Source of the DNA: Trebonia sp963773105
GTDB taxonomy: Bacteria; Actinomycetota; Actinomycetes; Streptosporangiales; Streptosporangiaceae
Direction of reading: 5' to 3'
DNA: 64,000 bases
Assembly: GCA_963773105.1 (NCBI GenBank)
Contig: CAVZAA010000003.1
Span: 1,240,001 to 1,304,000 of the forward strand
The position numbers and the translations under genes are program-made. Numbering within the stretch: position 1 is the first letter of the stretch; every line of letters begins with the position of its first letter. The notes beneath the pieces were generated by a model. That model had not been told where the DNA came from. It did no database searches and saw only the letters and a program-made list of their open reading frames with translations. Shown here piece by piece: positions 17,735 to 25,791 of the stretch.

Positions 17735-18166
17735 ATGAACACCAGCAGCACGGTCTCGGCAGAACTCGGACTACGGCTCGTCGTTCCCCAGCAGACGATC
17801 GTCCCACTCGTCGCGAGCCTGTTCTACTCCAAGGAAGACCCCTACGCGATCCGCATCGCGTTCCACGTCGGGCTCGACGAGCCGGTCGAGTGGATCTTCG
17901 CGCGGGACCTGCTGTCCCTGGGCGTCGAGGGCCGCGAGGGCCTCGGCGACGTCGTGGTCTGGCCGTCCTCCGGCTCCGCCGACGGCGCACCGGGCCGCGT
18001 GCTGAACATCGAGCTGTCGTCCCCGTTCGGCCAGGCCCACTTCGAGGCGCCGATCAAGGAGATCTCTGACTTCCTGGCGCGGACCTACGCGATCGTGCCC
18101 GAGGGCCAGGAGAGCGACTTCGTCGACGTCGGGGCCGAACTGACCGACCTGCTCAAGCAGGCGTAG
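17735..18166 (+). CDS. ssgB: sporulation/cell division regulator SsgB
   Basis: 143 residues, full length for the SsgA-like family; the sequence (ELGLRLVVPQQTIVPLVASL, YSKEDPYAIRIAFHVGLDEPVEW, FARDLLSLG) is the near-invariant SsgB type. SsgB marks septation sites and recruits FtsZ during sporulation-specific division, so the organism likely forms spores. ATG at 17735. It stands alone between an AT-richer upstream region and a GC hairpin. Confidence 0.93.
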   Translation: MNTSSTVSAELGLRLVVPQQTIVPLVASLFYSKEDPYAIRIAFHVGLDEPVEWIFARDLLSLGVEGREGLGDVVVWPSSGSADGAPGRVLNIELSSPFGQAHFEAPIKEISDFLARTYAIVPEGQESDFVDVGAELTDLLKQA

Positions 18167-18182
18167 CAGCCGCCACCAGCTT

Positions 18183-18211
18183 CCCGGCCCGTGCCCCCGT
18201 AACGGGCCGGG
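18183..18211 (+). terminator. GC hairpin after ssgB
   Basis: Perfect 10-bp stem CCCGGCCCGT / ACGGGCCGGG with a 9-base loop, 17 bp after the ssgB stop, without a U-tract. This is the I-shaped type common in actinobacteria. Confidence 0.55.
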
Positions 18212-18224
18212 GATACCCCCTCCA

Positions 18225-18420
18225 CCCAGGGGGCCATTCCCCCTGGCCCCCGGTTCCCAGGGGGACTTTCCCCCGCCCCCGTTCGCCGCGGCCATTCCCC
18301 CTGGCCGTTCCCCCGCGATGGGGGGCCGTCCCCCTTCCCCCACCTGGGCCACTCCCCCTGGCCCTCGGCCGTTCCCCCTGGGTGCCCCCGCCCCATTCCC
18401 CCCGGCCGCGCGCACAAGCC
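18225..18420. repeat. C-run degenerate tandem repeat
   Basis: A string of degenerate short units built on CCATTCCCCCTGGCC / GTTCCCCC, with runs of five or six C or G spaced every 10-20 bases, extremely strand-asymmetric. The minus strand is rich in G5 tracts and could form G-quadruplexes. ORFs across it are low-complexity artefacts. Confidence 0.7.
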
Positions 18421-18506
18421 CTCGTCGCCGGCGACGAGATCGGAGCCCCCGCCCGATATCCGTCCCGGCCGCCGAGGGCTTTCGCGTCTCCTCTGAGTTG
18501 AGCCCA

Positions 18507-18749
18507 TGTCGGCTACGCCATCGACCCCAAACGCCGCCTGTCATCTACGCCAGCGACACCAATAGGGGCGGTCGCTGGCGTAGGTGACAGGAGCCGGGAT
18601 CTGTCGCTGGCGTAGGTGACAGGAGCCGGGATCTGTCGACGGCGTACGTGACAGACATCTCTAGCCGGTGAGTGGGCAGGCAGCAGGATCTCGAGCCGGT
18701 GAGTGGGCAGGCAGCAGGATCTCGAGTCGGTCGATGGCGTAGGTGACAC
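18507..18749. repeat. palindromic interspersed repeat, locus A
   Basis: A 19-bp inverted repeat with one mismatch (18539-18557 and 18571-18589; arms TGTCATCTACGCCAGCGAC / GTCGCTGGCGTAGGTGACA, 13-base loop), then 2.8 tandem 32-bp copies starting GTCGCTGGCGTAGGTGACAG (18571-18660), two exact 31-bp copies (18663-18693, 18694-18724) and a further TCGATGGCGTAGGTGACA. Most of 18507-18634 reappears inverted at 46281-46396, and the core recurs three times inside nadB. Confidence 0.85.
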
Positions 18750-19020
18750 GCCGTCCGACGCTCGCGCGCGGCCTGAGCCCGCGCGGGCGGCTACCCGGGC
18801 ATGACGCGGGTCACGCGGCGCTTCTAGGGGCCTGTGGGGCCGTGGTCACGCGGCTGACCTGGGGTGATGGAGGGGAGGGAGTAAGCGGGGTCCGTTCGAG
18901 AGACAGATTTTTTGCCTTACGCTCGGTTCCGAGTTGGTGGTTGCGCCAGGATCGGATACAGTTCTGACGCAACGCCGGAGAGATCCGGCGGACCGGCCCG
19001 GGGTTACCCGGGACTGGCAT

Positions 19021-19093
19021 GCGGACGTGGCTCAGCTGGTAGAGCATCACCTTGCCAAGGTGAGGGTCGCGGGTTCGAATCCCGTCGTCCGCT
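19021..19093 (+). tRNA. tRNA-Gly (GCC)
   Basis: Acceptor GCGGACG/CGTCCGC, anticodon stem TCACC/GGTGA with loop TTGCCAA (anticodon GCC), T-arm GCGGG-TTCGAAT-CCCGT, discriminator T, no encoded CCA. It lies 50 bp upstream of tRNA-Cys. Confidence 0.95.
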
Positions 19094-19143
19094 CGGAGGC
19101 GCGGCTATGCGGCAGATTAGCCGCCGGCCAAACACGCTCCTAT

Positions 19144-19215
19144 GGCGGAGTGGCCGAGTGGCTTAGGCAAGGGCCTGCAAAGCCCTGTACACGGGTTCGA
19201 TTCCCGTCTCCGCCT
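19144..19215 (+). tRNA. tRNA-Cys (GCA)
   Basis: Acceptor GGCGGAG/CTCCGCC, anticodon stem AGGGC/GCCCT with loop CTGCAAA (anticodon GCA), T-arm ACGGG-TTCGATT-CCCGT, discriminator T, no encoded CCA. A tyrosine-recombinase remnant follows about 220 bp downstream, so this tRNA may have served as an attachment site. Confidence 0.95.
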
Positions 19216-19435
19216 CCCCTATCGCTTCTGATCAGCGGAGACATCCCTTCAGGGCTCGCGCGGACCCCTTGGCGGTCCTAGCATCCCGGTCTTGTGTACG
19301 TAGCCTTGGGGCTCAAGGCATTACACAAGGCTCCCCCAGAAGGGACCTGACCATGTCTCGATCTTCTGCCTCGCCCGCCTCCGGCGGCAGACCTCGCAAG
19401 TCTCCGCTCCGCCTCGCCGCTGGTCTTCCCTCCGC

Positions 19436-19785
19436 GCCAGAGCGGGCGCCTGTCGCCCGGGCAGCTGCGGACGATGATGATCAGCGAGATCGAGCAGTGG
19501 CTGCGGTCGCGCACCAACCAGGAGAAGCGGCCGTTCCAGGAGGAGACGGTCGTCGCCTACGCGAAGGCCGCCCGCGCGCGCCGCTACCACCGTCTGGCGG
19601 ACTCGCCGTTCGTCTGGCTGGGGCTGCGGAACGGCGGGCCTCTCGACGGGATGAGCCTCTACCGGATGCTCCGGAGGCGGGCCGATCAGGCGGGCTACGA
19701 CCCCGCGGTGCACCCCCACATGTTCCGGCACACCTTCGCCAGCGCCTGGCTGTCCAACGGCGGCCGCATGGGCGGCATGTACTGA
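19436..19785 (+). pseudogene. tyrosine recombinase (phage-type integrase) remnant
   Basis: Two pieces of an integrase are fused with the middle missing. RLSPGQLRTMMISEIEQWL and QEETVVAYAKAARA form the N-terminal SAM-like core-binding part. Directly after comes the catalytic C-terminal part SPFVWLGLRNGGPLDGMSLYRML...HPHMFRHTFASAWL, with the H-x-x-R box. The terminal Tyr region is lost; the frame ends at GGRMGGMY. About 150-200 residues are deleted. The position just past tRNA-Cys points to a decayed integrative element. The left boundary given is approximate. Confidence 0.75.
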
Positions 19786-19976
19786 GCGCCGGGCAGATGG
19801 CGGTGCCGGGCCCTGCGCCCCGCGCCGCCATCGCTGCAGGGTTTGGCCCGGGCAGTGCTCGGCAGCGGCTGTCACCGCTCCTGGAGGCGGTGTGGCGGCG
19901 GAGGAAGGTCGCTTGCACTCAGAACATGCGGTTCTGGGAGTGTGCCGTACGTGACCGCCGGTCCCGCGGCTCCGGT

Positions 19977-20642
19977 TTAGGCGGGCTGTACGACGGTGGC
20001 CATGGTGCCGATCAGCTGCCGGAATCGCTGGACGGGCCCGGTTTCGCCGGTGATGTCGATGCTGGCGTCCGACCCGGCGAAGATGAGGGCGGTCAGGGCC
20101 TGGGTGGTCCCGGTGATCGTGACGTCGGCCCGGGCGGGCGGGGCCCCCGCGGTGAGCGACCACTGGCGGCCGTCGTTTTCGACCAGGTAGTCCCCGCCGT
20201 CGAGCCGGAAGTGCCAGCGGGCCGGTTCGTGGTCGTCGGCGGCGAGGTCGATGGCCCGGGTAACGGACCGGAGCAGATGCTCGGCGTGCAGCGGCTCGCC
20301 GGCCTGTGGCCGGCGCCAGGCATGCTGTAGCCCCCACTGGCCGAGCGCGTCGACGACGGGCCCGAGGTCGGCCCCGGCCGGTGTCAGGCGGTACCAGACC
20401 TCCCGCCGCCGCGGCTCGCGGTCGACGGCGACGATCCCGGCGTCCTCGAGCTCGCGCAGGCGCCGGCTGAGCGTCTTGGGGGTGATCCCGCCGAGGCGGT
20501 CCATCAGGTCGGTGAACCTCTTGGCGCCGGAGAGCAGGTCGCGGAACACCAGCAGGCTCCAGCGGTCGCCGACGCGCTCCAGGGCGCGCGCGGTCAGGCA
20601 GAAGTGGTCGTAGGTGCGAACGTTCCTTGTCACGCCCCTCAT
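19977..20642 (-). CDS. HxlR-family regulator with C-terminal SCP2-like domain
   Basis: 221 residues. Residues about 10-105 are an HxlR winged helix (ALERVGDRWSLLVFRDLL, RFTDLMDRLGGITPKTLSRRL, VWYRLTPAG). Residues about 120-215 resemble a sterol-carrier/SCP2-type ligand pocket (LDGGDYLVENDGRQWSL, ADVTITGTTQALTALIFAG). It faces a small membrane-protein gene across a 71-bp region containing a perfect 11-bp inverted repeat, its probable operator. The ligand is unknown. Confidence 0.85.
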   Translation of the reverse strand: MRGVTRNVRTYDHFCLTARALERVGDRWSLLVFRDLLSGAKRFTDLMDRLGGITPKTLSRRLRELEDAGIVAVDREPRRREVWYRLTPAGADLGPVVDALGQWGLQHAWRRPQAGEPLHAEHLLRSVTRAIDLAADDHEPARWHFRLDGGDYLVENDGRQWSLTAGAPPARADVTITGTTQALTALIFAGSDASIDITGETGPVQRFRQLIGTMATVVQPA

Positions 20643-20659
20643 AATACTAGTTGACAGAT

Positions 20660-20690
20660 ACTATCTACAACCTCCTATCTTGTAGATAGT
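20660..20690. promoter_or_regulatory. putative HxlR operator
   Basis: Perfect 11-bp arms ACTATCTACAA (20660-20670) and TTGTAGATAGT (20680-20690) with a 9-base spacer, in the divergent promoter region. A -35-like TTGACA lies at 20651-20656, so binding would cover the promoter. Confidence 0.7.
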
Positions 20691-20713
20691 GAAGTTGATC
20701 AGAGGAGGACGTC

Positions 20714-21157
20714 ATGTACGACCCGCCTAGCTATCTGTGGGCGATCATCATCGCCGGAGTCACCGCGATCCCGGCCGCGACCTGCGTCGTGCTCTACCGC
20801 GGGGCGGCGCGCGCCGGCCTCGGCCGGACGCGGGCGGCGCTGCTCGCCGGCGGCGCCGCCGTCGTGCTCGGCGGCTGGTTCACCGCCAGCGCGGTCATCG
20901 CGGGTCACGGCTGGTACCACGCGCGGCTCGGCCACGGGGTGCCGTGGATGCCGGTCGCGGTGATCGGCTTCTTCGGCCTGCTGCTCGCGCTGCGCCGGAT
21001 CCCCATAGTTGCGCGCGCCCTGGCGGCGCCGGGCACGGACAGCCGCCTAGAGCTCCCGCATTCGTTCCGGGCGATCGAAGGGACGGCCTTCGTGATCCTC
21101 AGGGCCTCGCGGACACCGCGGCCGACCACCTCCCCGCTCGCCGCCGCCGCGGGCTAG
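20714..21157 (+). CDS. small membrane protein, probably 3'-truncated
   Basis: 147 residues with three hydrophobic helices (about 8-28, 42-65, 78-95). Members of this type that I know usually continue with further helices after a LELPHSFR segment. Here that segment is followed by an Arg/Pro/Thr tail and a stop, so the 3' part looks lost or frameshifted. ATG at 20714 with AGAGGAGG upstream. Divergent from, and probably repressed by, the HxlR regulator. Function unknown. Confidence 0.55.
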   Translation: MYDPPSYLWAIIIAGVTAIPAATCVVLYRGAARAGLGRTRAALLAGGAAVVLGGWFTASAVIAGHGWYHARLGHGVPWMPVAVIGFFGLLLALRRIPIVARALAAPGTDSRLELPHSFRAIEGTAFVILRASRTPRPTTSPLAAAAG

Positions 21158-21176
21158 CAGGAGACAGGAGAAGAGA

Positions 21177-21509
21177 ATGACGACGCACAGGACGGGAGCC
21201 CCGTCACCCTGGCAGCTGCGCGGGCCGAGGTTCCCGGGACGGCGAAGGCAAGGAGATGCCATGGAACGAGCTGACTGGCTGGACGAGCGCGTCAGCTCGG
21301 CCGACGCGCGGTTCCTGATGACGACCGCGATCACCCACCACAGGTTCAGCTCGCCCATCTGGGGAGCGCGCGAGGTCCGCAAGCTCCAGGCCGAGCTAGC
21401 CGAGATCACCGAGCACGCGGCGGAGATCCTGCACGAGCACCAGGCCGCCGTCAGGAAGCCCCGCCCGGCACCGCAATGGCGAGGCATCATGGCGGCCCCT
21501 GCTCGGTAA
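21177..21509 (+). CDS. hypothetical protein
   Basis: 110 residues, not recognised. The C-terminal two-thirds (from MERADWLDERVSS at residue 29) is predicted helical and charged. Two starts are plausible: ATG 21177 after AGGAGAAGAGA, and ATG 21261 after AAGGAG; the second removes the Arg/Pro-rich first 28 residues. It lies 19 bp after the membrane-protein gene, likely the same transcript. Confidence 0.45.
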   Translation: MTTHRTGAPSPWQLRGPRFPGRRRQGDAMERADWLDERVSSADARFLMTTAITHHRFSSPIWGAREVRKLQAELAEITEHAAEILHEHQAAVRKPRPAPQWRGIMAAPAR

Positions 21510-21648
21510 GTCACCGTGGTTGTCGGCGACTAGATGATCAATTCCAAGGGATGCCTGCGGAGGGTGTGGGGTGGGCGGCGGCCGAAGCCACGGCGAGATG
21601 GTCAGGCGGCGGGCTGCCGGCCCTGGTTGTCGAGGTGGCAGCGGGCGG

Positions 21649-22038
21649 TCAGGCGTCAGGGTCGACTTCGGGGTGCGTGAACCGCACGGGCTTGCCCAGC
21701 GACCGGGCGTAGGCGATTTCGGCTCGGGTGCTGTCTCCGATGTAGTCGCCGACTACGAGCACCTCATCAGCGAGCCGGATCTTCGCCCGGTGCAGATCGT
21801 CGAGTCGAGCCTTCAGCGCCTCGGCCTCGACAGGATCGGACCATAGCTCGTGCGGCGACTTGATGTCACAGCCCGGTTTGACGACGATCTTTCCGGCTTT
21901 GGTCTCCCGCAGATCGGCCTCGTTCATCTCGGTCATGAAGCGGGTGGAGCCGCAGACCACGACGATACGCGGGAGGCTCAGCAGCTTCTTCGCGTCGGCG
22001 AGCTTCTCCTCGGGGGCGGGCAGTTGCGGGTACGACAC
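21649..22038 (-). CDS. hypothetical Rossmann-like protein (deoxyribosyltransferase/DUF4406-like)
   Basis: 129 residues. A nucleotide-binding-like strand-loop IVVVCGSTRF (about residue 22) and a later ADEVLVVGDYIGDSTRAEIAYARSLGKPV recall nucleoside 2-deoxyribosyltransferase and DUF4406 folds, where the second motif lines the ligand pocket. The match is by pattern only. GTG start at 22038 has AGGAGG 8 bases upstream; a longer frame runs back into the transposase region. The gene sits between the two copies of the IS left-end repeat, so it appears to be a passenger. Confidence 0.65.
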   Translation of the reverse strand: MSYPQLPAPEEKLADAKKLLSLPRIVVVCGSTRFMTEMNEADLRETKAGKIVVKPGCDIKSPHELWSDPVEAEALKARLDDLHRAKIRLADEVLVVGDYIGDSTRAEIAYARSLGKPVRFTHPEVDPDA

Positions 22039-22108
22039 TGGTTCCTCCTGGTGGTGTGGTCCAAGGGGTGCCTGCGAAGACGAGAACGAGGGGGCCCAAG
22101 ATCGTTTT

Positions 22109-23024
22109 GTGACGAACGACGTGGACACCCTCGCGACAGCACTGTAGGCGAGGGCCGACGGCATGGTGAAGGAATATCCCGGCCCGGCGCCGTGGCGCCC
22201 GCCGGTCGGCATTACGCCCCGCCTGGGCGATGCCGAACTGGTCACCCTCGCCACGATGCAGGCCATGCTCGGCTACGCCTCCGAGGCCAAACGGCTCCGC
22301 CATGCCCGTGCCCACCTGCGCCACCTCTTCCGCTACCCGCCCCAGCAGCCCGGCTGCAACAAGCGGCTGCGCAAGGCCCGCCGGCCTGATGCGAAGCGTC
22401 AGCCGGATCCTGGCCGCCACCACCTCGGTGTGGAGCGACGACGTATGGGTCGTGGACTCCACCCCGGTGGAATGCGGCCGCTCCCGCGAGACCGTCAAAC
22501 GCTGCGACCTGGCAGGCTGGGCCGAATACGGCTACTGCGCCAGCCACGGCCGCTTCTTGTGGGGCCTGCGCCTGCACCTGGTCTGCGCCCTTCAGGGCCT
22601 GCCCATCGCCTTCGCCCCGACCGGGGCCAAGGCCGACGAACGCGAGACCCTCCTCGACCTCCTGGAAGCCGAATGCGAGCTTCTGCGAGAGCGCCCCCGA
22701 CAGGCTCTCATCGGCGACGAGAACTACTTCGGCCGTGGTTTCGAAGGCGAACTGTCCGAGCATGGAGTCCAGTTGCTGCGGCCTGCCCGTAAAGGTGAAC
22801 GGGAACGGCCTGGCGCAGCCCTGTTCAAGCCGCTGCGACAGGTCATCGAATCGATCAACGAGACCTTCAAGGGACAGCTTGACCTCGAACCGCACCCAGG
22901 GCGCACACCCGGAGGCGTCATAGCCCGCGTCATGCAACGCATCCTCGCGCTGACCGCCGCGATCTGGCACAACGACGCCACCGGACAAACCGTCCTACGA
23001 TCACTGATCGCCTACGATCACTGA
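22109..23024 (+). pseudogene. IS982-family transposase, inactivated twice
   Basis: Recognisable along its length: DVDTLATAL at the N-terminus, APWRPPVGI, DAELVTLATMQAMLG, then WVVDSTPVECGRSRETVKR (catalytic Asp), IGDENYFGRGFE, and FKPLRQVIESINETFKGQLDLE (catalytic Glu region), ending SLIAYDH. Two lesions are seen: a TAG at 22145-22147 in place of a sense codon after TLATAL, and an extra base near 22378 (in AAGGCCCGCC) that shifts the frame between RLRKA and GLMRS. The element cannot move by itself. Confidence 0.85.
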
Positions 23025-23083
23025 CCCCTTGAACTAGATCATCTAGCCGCGGACGGGCGGGTCGCCGATCTGGATGCCGGCGC

Positions 23084-24208
23084 CTACCGCGTGAGCACCG
23101 CGATGATGACAAGCCCGGCCGGGACGCCGGCGATCGCGGACAGGAACAGCCACGCGGCCGGGTTCGCGAGGTTGAAGGTCCAGCCGACGCCGAACCGCGC
23201 GCCGACCATGAGCGCCGGGTCGTCCCGGTTGATGTAGATCAGGCCGCCCTTCCAGAACCGGTCGTCGTCCCTGTCGGCCAGGCCCGCCCGCTTGCCCGGA
23301 TCCGTGGGCCCGCCGCTGTCGATGCCGTCGGCGGCCAGCCGGAATCCGCCCTGCCCCGAGCGCAGCAGGACGGCCATGACGACGAGCAGGCCGGCCGCGT
23401 AGGGCAGCAGCGGTAGCGCGGCGCCGACGCCGGCGAGCCGGTAGACCTGCCAGTTCCGCAGCGCGGCGAGCAGCAGGCTGAGGTCGATGAGCGTGACGAG
23501 CGCCAGCATGCCCGTGGTGCACCTGACCAGGAACCGGCGGTAACGGCGGACGGAGGCGGCCGGGTCAACCGCGTCGATATCGGGCCGGGAGCGGTAGATG
23601 ATCAGCATCATCCCGGTCCACAGGGCGGTGACCCAGAGCTGAGCGAACACGATGGCGAAGGCGGTCACGGGGGTTTTGGGCACGCGGTGGCCGGGAGCGG
23701 CCCACGCGCCGAACCCGTCGGTTAGCCGTCCGGGCAGCTCCGGGTAGCGGGCCACGCCGATGACGATCGTCGCCGCCACGACGGCCAGCGCGGGGGTCAG
23801 CCAGCGCACCGGGAACCGGGGCGGGTCGGCGCGCCACCTCGTGTCGGCGACCACCGTCTGCCGCAGGCCGGCGAACCAGCGCTCGGCGCGCTTGACCGCG
23901 GTGATCCTCCGCCGCGCGATCAGCAGGCAGCCGATGTCGGCGGCCACCTCGATCGGCACGACGAGCATGGGCAGCCAGCCCGGCCCGCGCCGGGCAAGCA
24001 CTATCGCGATGACGGTGCAGCAGACGCCGATCATGGCGGTCCGCAGGAAGTACGCGCGTCGCTGGTCGCCGATGACAGTCGCCCCGGTCCGTTCGGGCGG
24101 AATCCTCACGCCGAACTGGACGGTCGGCTTGGTGACCGCCGGGGCGACGCAGAGCAGCGCCCCGTAGAACGGCACGGCGAACTCGGCGACGACGGCGCCC
24201 GCGCTCAT
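23084..24208 (-). CDS. DUF1648/DUF5808-type integral membrane protein
   Basis: 374 residues with about eight hydrophobic helices. The N-terminal part has the PxTVQFGVRIPPER loop typical of DUF1648-like proteins. The C-terminal DDDRFWKGGLIYINRDDPALMV...GWTFNLANP is the DUF5808 signature. Members usually accompany GntR regulators and ABC exporters in cell-envelope stress operons. Last gene of the operon; its ATG overlaps the gntR stop by 4 bp. Confidence 0.8.
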   Translation of the reverse strand: MSAGAVVAEFAVPFYGALLCVAPAVTKPTVQFGVRIPPERTGATVIGDQRRAYFLRTAMIGVCCTVIAIVLARRGPGWLPMLVVPIEVAADIGCLLIARRRITAVKRAERWFAGLRQTVVADTRWRADPPRFPVRWLTPALAVVAATIVIGVARYPELPGRLTDGFGAWAAPGHRVPKTPVTAFAIVFAQLWVTALWTGMMLIIYRSRPDIDAVDPAASVRRYRRFLVRCTTGMLALVTLIDLSLLLAALRNWQVYRLAGVGAALPLLPYAAGLLVVMAVLLRSGQGGFRLAADGIDSGGPTDPGKRAGLADRDDDRFWKGGLIYINRDDPALMVGARFGVGWTFNLANPAAWLFLSAIAGVPAGLVIIAVLTR

Positions 24209-24642
24209 GGCCGGCCCCCCGTCGCGGTGCCGTGCGCCGATGCGTCACCCTCGGCCTCGGCGGGGAAGGCGAAGTCGGCGACGGCGGCCCGGCAGTGCGT
24301 GATGATGGCCTCGGCGGGCATCCCCTGGGCGGCGGCCTCGGCCAGCAGCGTGCCGAGCCTGGCCGCCCAGTCCCCGGCCCAGTCCTGGCTCGGCGGCCCG
24401 CTGCCGGCGTCGCGCTGCACGACCGCGCCCGACTTGCGGTTGAGCCGGAGCAGGCCCTCGCGGCGGAGCAGGTCGTAGCTCTTGTTCACCGTGTGGAAGT
24501 TGACGCCGAGATCGACCGCGAGCTGCCTGGTCGAGGGCAGGCCGGAGGCCGGCTGGCGGCCGACAGCGATCGCCTCGACGATCCGGTCGCGTATCTGCTG
24601 GTAGATCGGGACCGGGCCGTCGGGCTCGATGCTGAGGAACAT
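24205..24642 (-). CDS. GntR-family regulator, YtrA subfamily
   Basis: 145 residues: N-terminal winged helix (PIYQQIRDRIVEAIAVG, LPSTRQLAVDLGVNFHTVNKSYDLLRREG) and a short helical C-terminal dimerisation region, the size and layout of YtrA-type regulators that control ABC transporter operons. It sits inside the operon it probably represses; a perfect 12-bp inverted repeat lies upstream of the first gene. In this family, release is often by cell-wall-active compounds; that is family knowledge only. Confidence 0.85.
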   Translation of the reverse strand: MFLSIEPDGPVPIYQQIRDRIVEAIAVGRQPASGLPSTRQLAVDLGVNFHTVNKSYDLLRREGLLRLNRKSGAVVQRDAGSGPPSQDWAGDWAARLGTLLAEAAAQGMPAEAIITHCRAAVADFAFPAEAEGDASAHGTATGGRP

Positions 24643-24652
24643 GCGCTCTTGT

Positions 24653-24979
24653 CTACTCCTGCCGGAGGCTGATCCACAGATCGGGCTTGACGAGCGCGGC
24701 CAGGAACTGCGGCCACAGCATCGCGCACCGGCAGTGGAAGCGGGTGTCGGTGCCGTCGGCGGCCTCGAAGGAGCGCTCCGGGCTCAGGAACCGGCGGGAC
24801 TTCTCGAGCAGGAGCGTGTGGTGTCCCGGCTCGACGGGCACCTCGACGGTCTCCTGCATGGTGATCGACCCGGCCACCGTGCCATCGACGATGACCTGCC
24901 ATTCTCCGGCCATTTTGTCGATCCAGGGGCCGATGCCGATGCCGAACCGGGTGCGGGTCAGCGTGAGTGTCGCGCTCAT
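24653..24979 (-). CDS. hypothetical small protein of the ABC operon
   Basis: 108 residues, beta-rich, with no signal peptide or membrane helix. Readable pieces: WIDKMAGEWQVIVDGTVAGSI, then VEPGHHTLLL and RFHCRCAMLWPQF. The strand pattern resembles a PEGA/beta-sandwich-like fold, but I do not recognise the family. ATG at 24979 follows GGGAGGAA and overlaps the permease stop (ATGA), so it is translationally coupled to the transporter. Confidence 0.65.
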   Translation of the reverse strand: MSATLTLTRTRFGIGIGPWIDKMAGEWQVIVDGTVAGSITMQETVEVPVEPGHHTLLLEKSRRFLSPERSFEAADGTDTRFHCRCAMLWPQFLAALVKPDLWISLRQE

Positions 24980-25791
24980 GATGTTCCTCCCGCTTGTCCT
25001 ACTGGCGTCTGCCCGACCGGCGGCAGCCGCCGCACGGCGCCGCCGGCGACGGCGCGCTGGGTCGGCCTGTTCCCGGTGACGAGGCGCTCGCGGTCGAACA
25101 GCCGGGCCACGACGAAGCAGCCGCCGCCGTTGATCGCCAGCAGGGCGAGCGCGAGCACGCCGGCCAGCCAGAAGCTCGGGGTGATGATCTGGAACGACAT
25201 CAGCGCGATGAGCGCCATCGGCGGCAGGCTGCCGAGGACGGAGAGCTGCTGCGCGACCCGGGTATCGGACACCAGGGATGAGACCGACAGGCCGACCCAG
25301 ATCGCCCAGCCGGCGAGCAGCGGCATGAAGACCGCCTCGGCCGGGAGCTGAGGCGCGTTCCACATCTCGGTGGCGACCGCCGGCCTGGCGAAGAGCGCGA
25401 CGACCGCGAGGAACACGCCGAGCACCAGGTACGAGAGGCCGACCGCGGGCATGAAGATCGCCGCCGCCTTGCCGAAGATTAGCTCCACCCGGGTGACCGG
25501 CGTGGTCAGCACCGGCTCGAGGGTGCCCTGCTCGCGCTCGCCGACCACGGAGAACGCGCTCATCGTGGCAGGGATGAGGACGGGGACCAGCAGCGGCAGG
25601 AACAGCGACGTATCGACGCGGGCGGCCAGCGTCGCGCTCGTAGCCGACGCCTTGATCAAGAGAATTTCCACGGTGGGCTCGACGAGGAAGATGATCGGCA
25701 GGATGCACGCGGTGACGAGGATCAGCCTGTTGCGCCGGATCTCCGCGAGTTCCTTGCGGATGACCGCTCCGACGCGGGTCGCGCTGATCAT
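24976..25791 (-). CDS. ABC-2-type transporter permease
   Basis: 271 residues with six hydrophobic segments and the ABC-2 signature near residue 85 (SVVGEREQGTLEPVLTTPVTR). The N-terminus carries IRKELAEIRRNR before the first helix. It pairs with the ATPase upstream (4-bp overlap) to form an exporter. The last 30 residues are Gly/Pro-rich and probably cytoplasmic. Confidence 0.88.
   Translation of the reverse strand: MISATRVGAVIRKELAEIRRNRLILVTACILPIIFLVEPTVEILLIKASATSATLAARVDTSLFLPLLVPVLIPATMSAFSVVGEREQGTLEPVLTTPVTRVELIFGKAAAIFMPAVGLSYLVLGVFLAVVALFARPAVATEMWNAPQLPAEAVFMPLLAGWAIWVGLSVSSLVSDTRVAQQLSVLGSLPPMALIALMSFQIITPSFWLAGVLALALLAINGGGCFVVARLFDRERLVTGNRPTQRAVAGGAVRRLPPVGQTPVGQAGGTS

Larger units (their letters stand above)
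21530..23046. mobile_element. degenerate IS982-type element with an inserted passenger gene
   Basis: Ends: left 21530-21552 and right 23024-23046 form inverted repeats, 19 of 23 positions identical and beginning CTAGATGATC. Inside lies a broken IS982-family transposase near the right end. The left-end sequence CCAAGGGATGCCTGCGGAG (21544-21562) recurs as a direct repeat at 22061-22079 (17 of 19), immediately upstream of the transposase. The segment between them (about 517 bp, one gene) therefore looks inserted into the left end of an element of about 1 kb. Element limits are inferred from the repeats; no target duplication was identified. Confidence 0.6.

Noticed and set aside
18571..18660. 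CRISPR array from the 32-bp repeats
   Set aside because: Units are contiguous with no unique spacers and no cas genes nearby.
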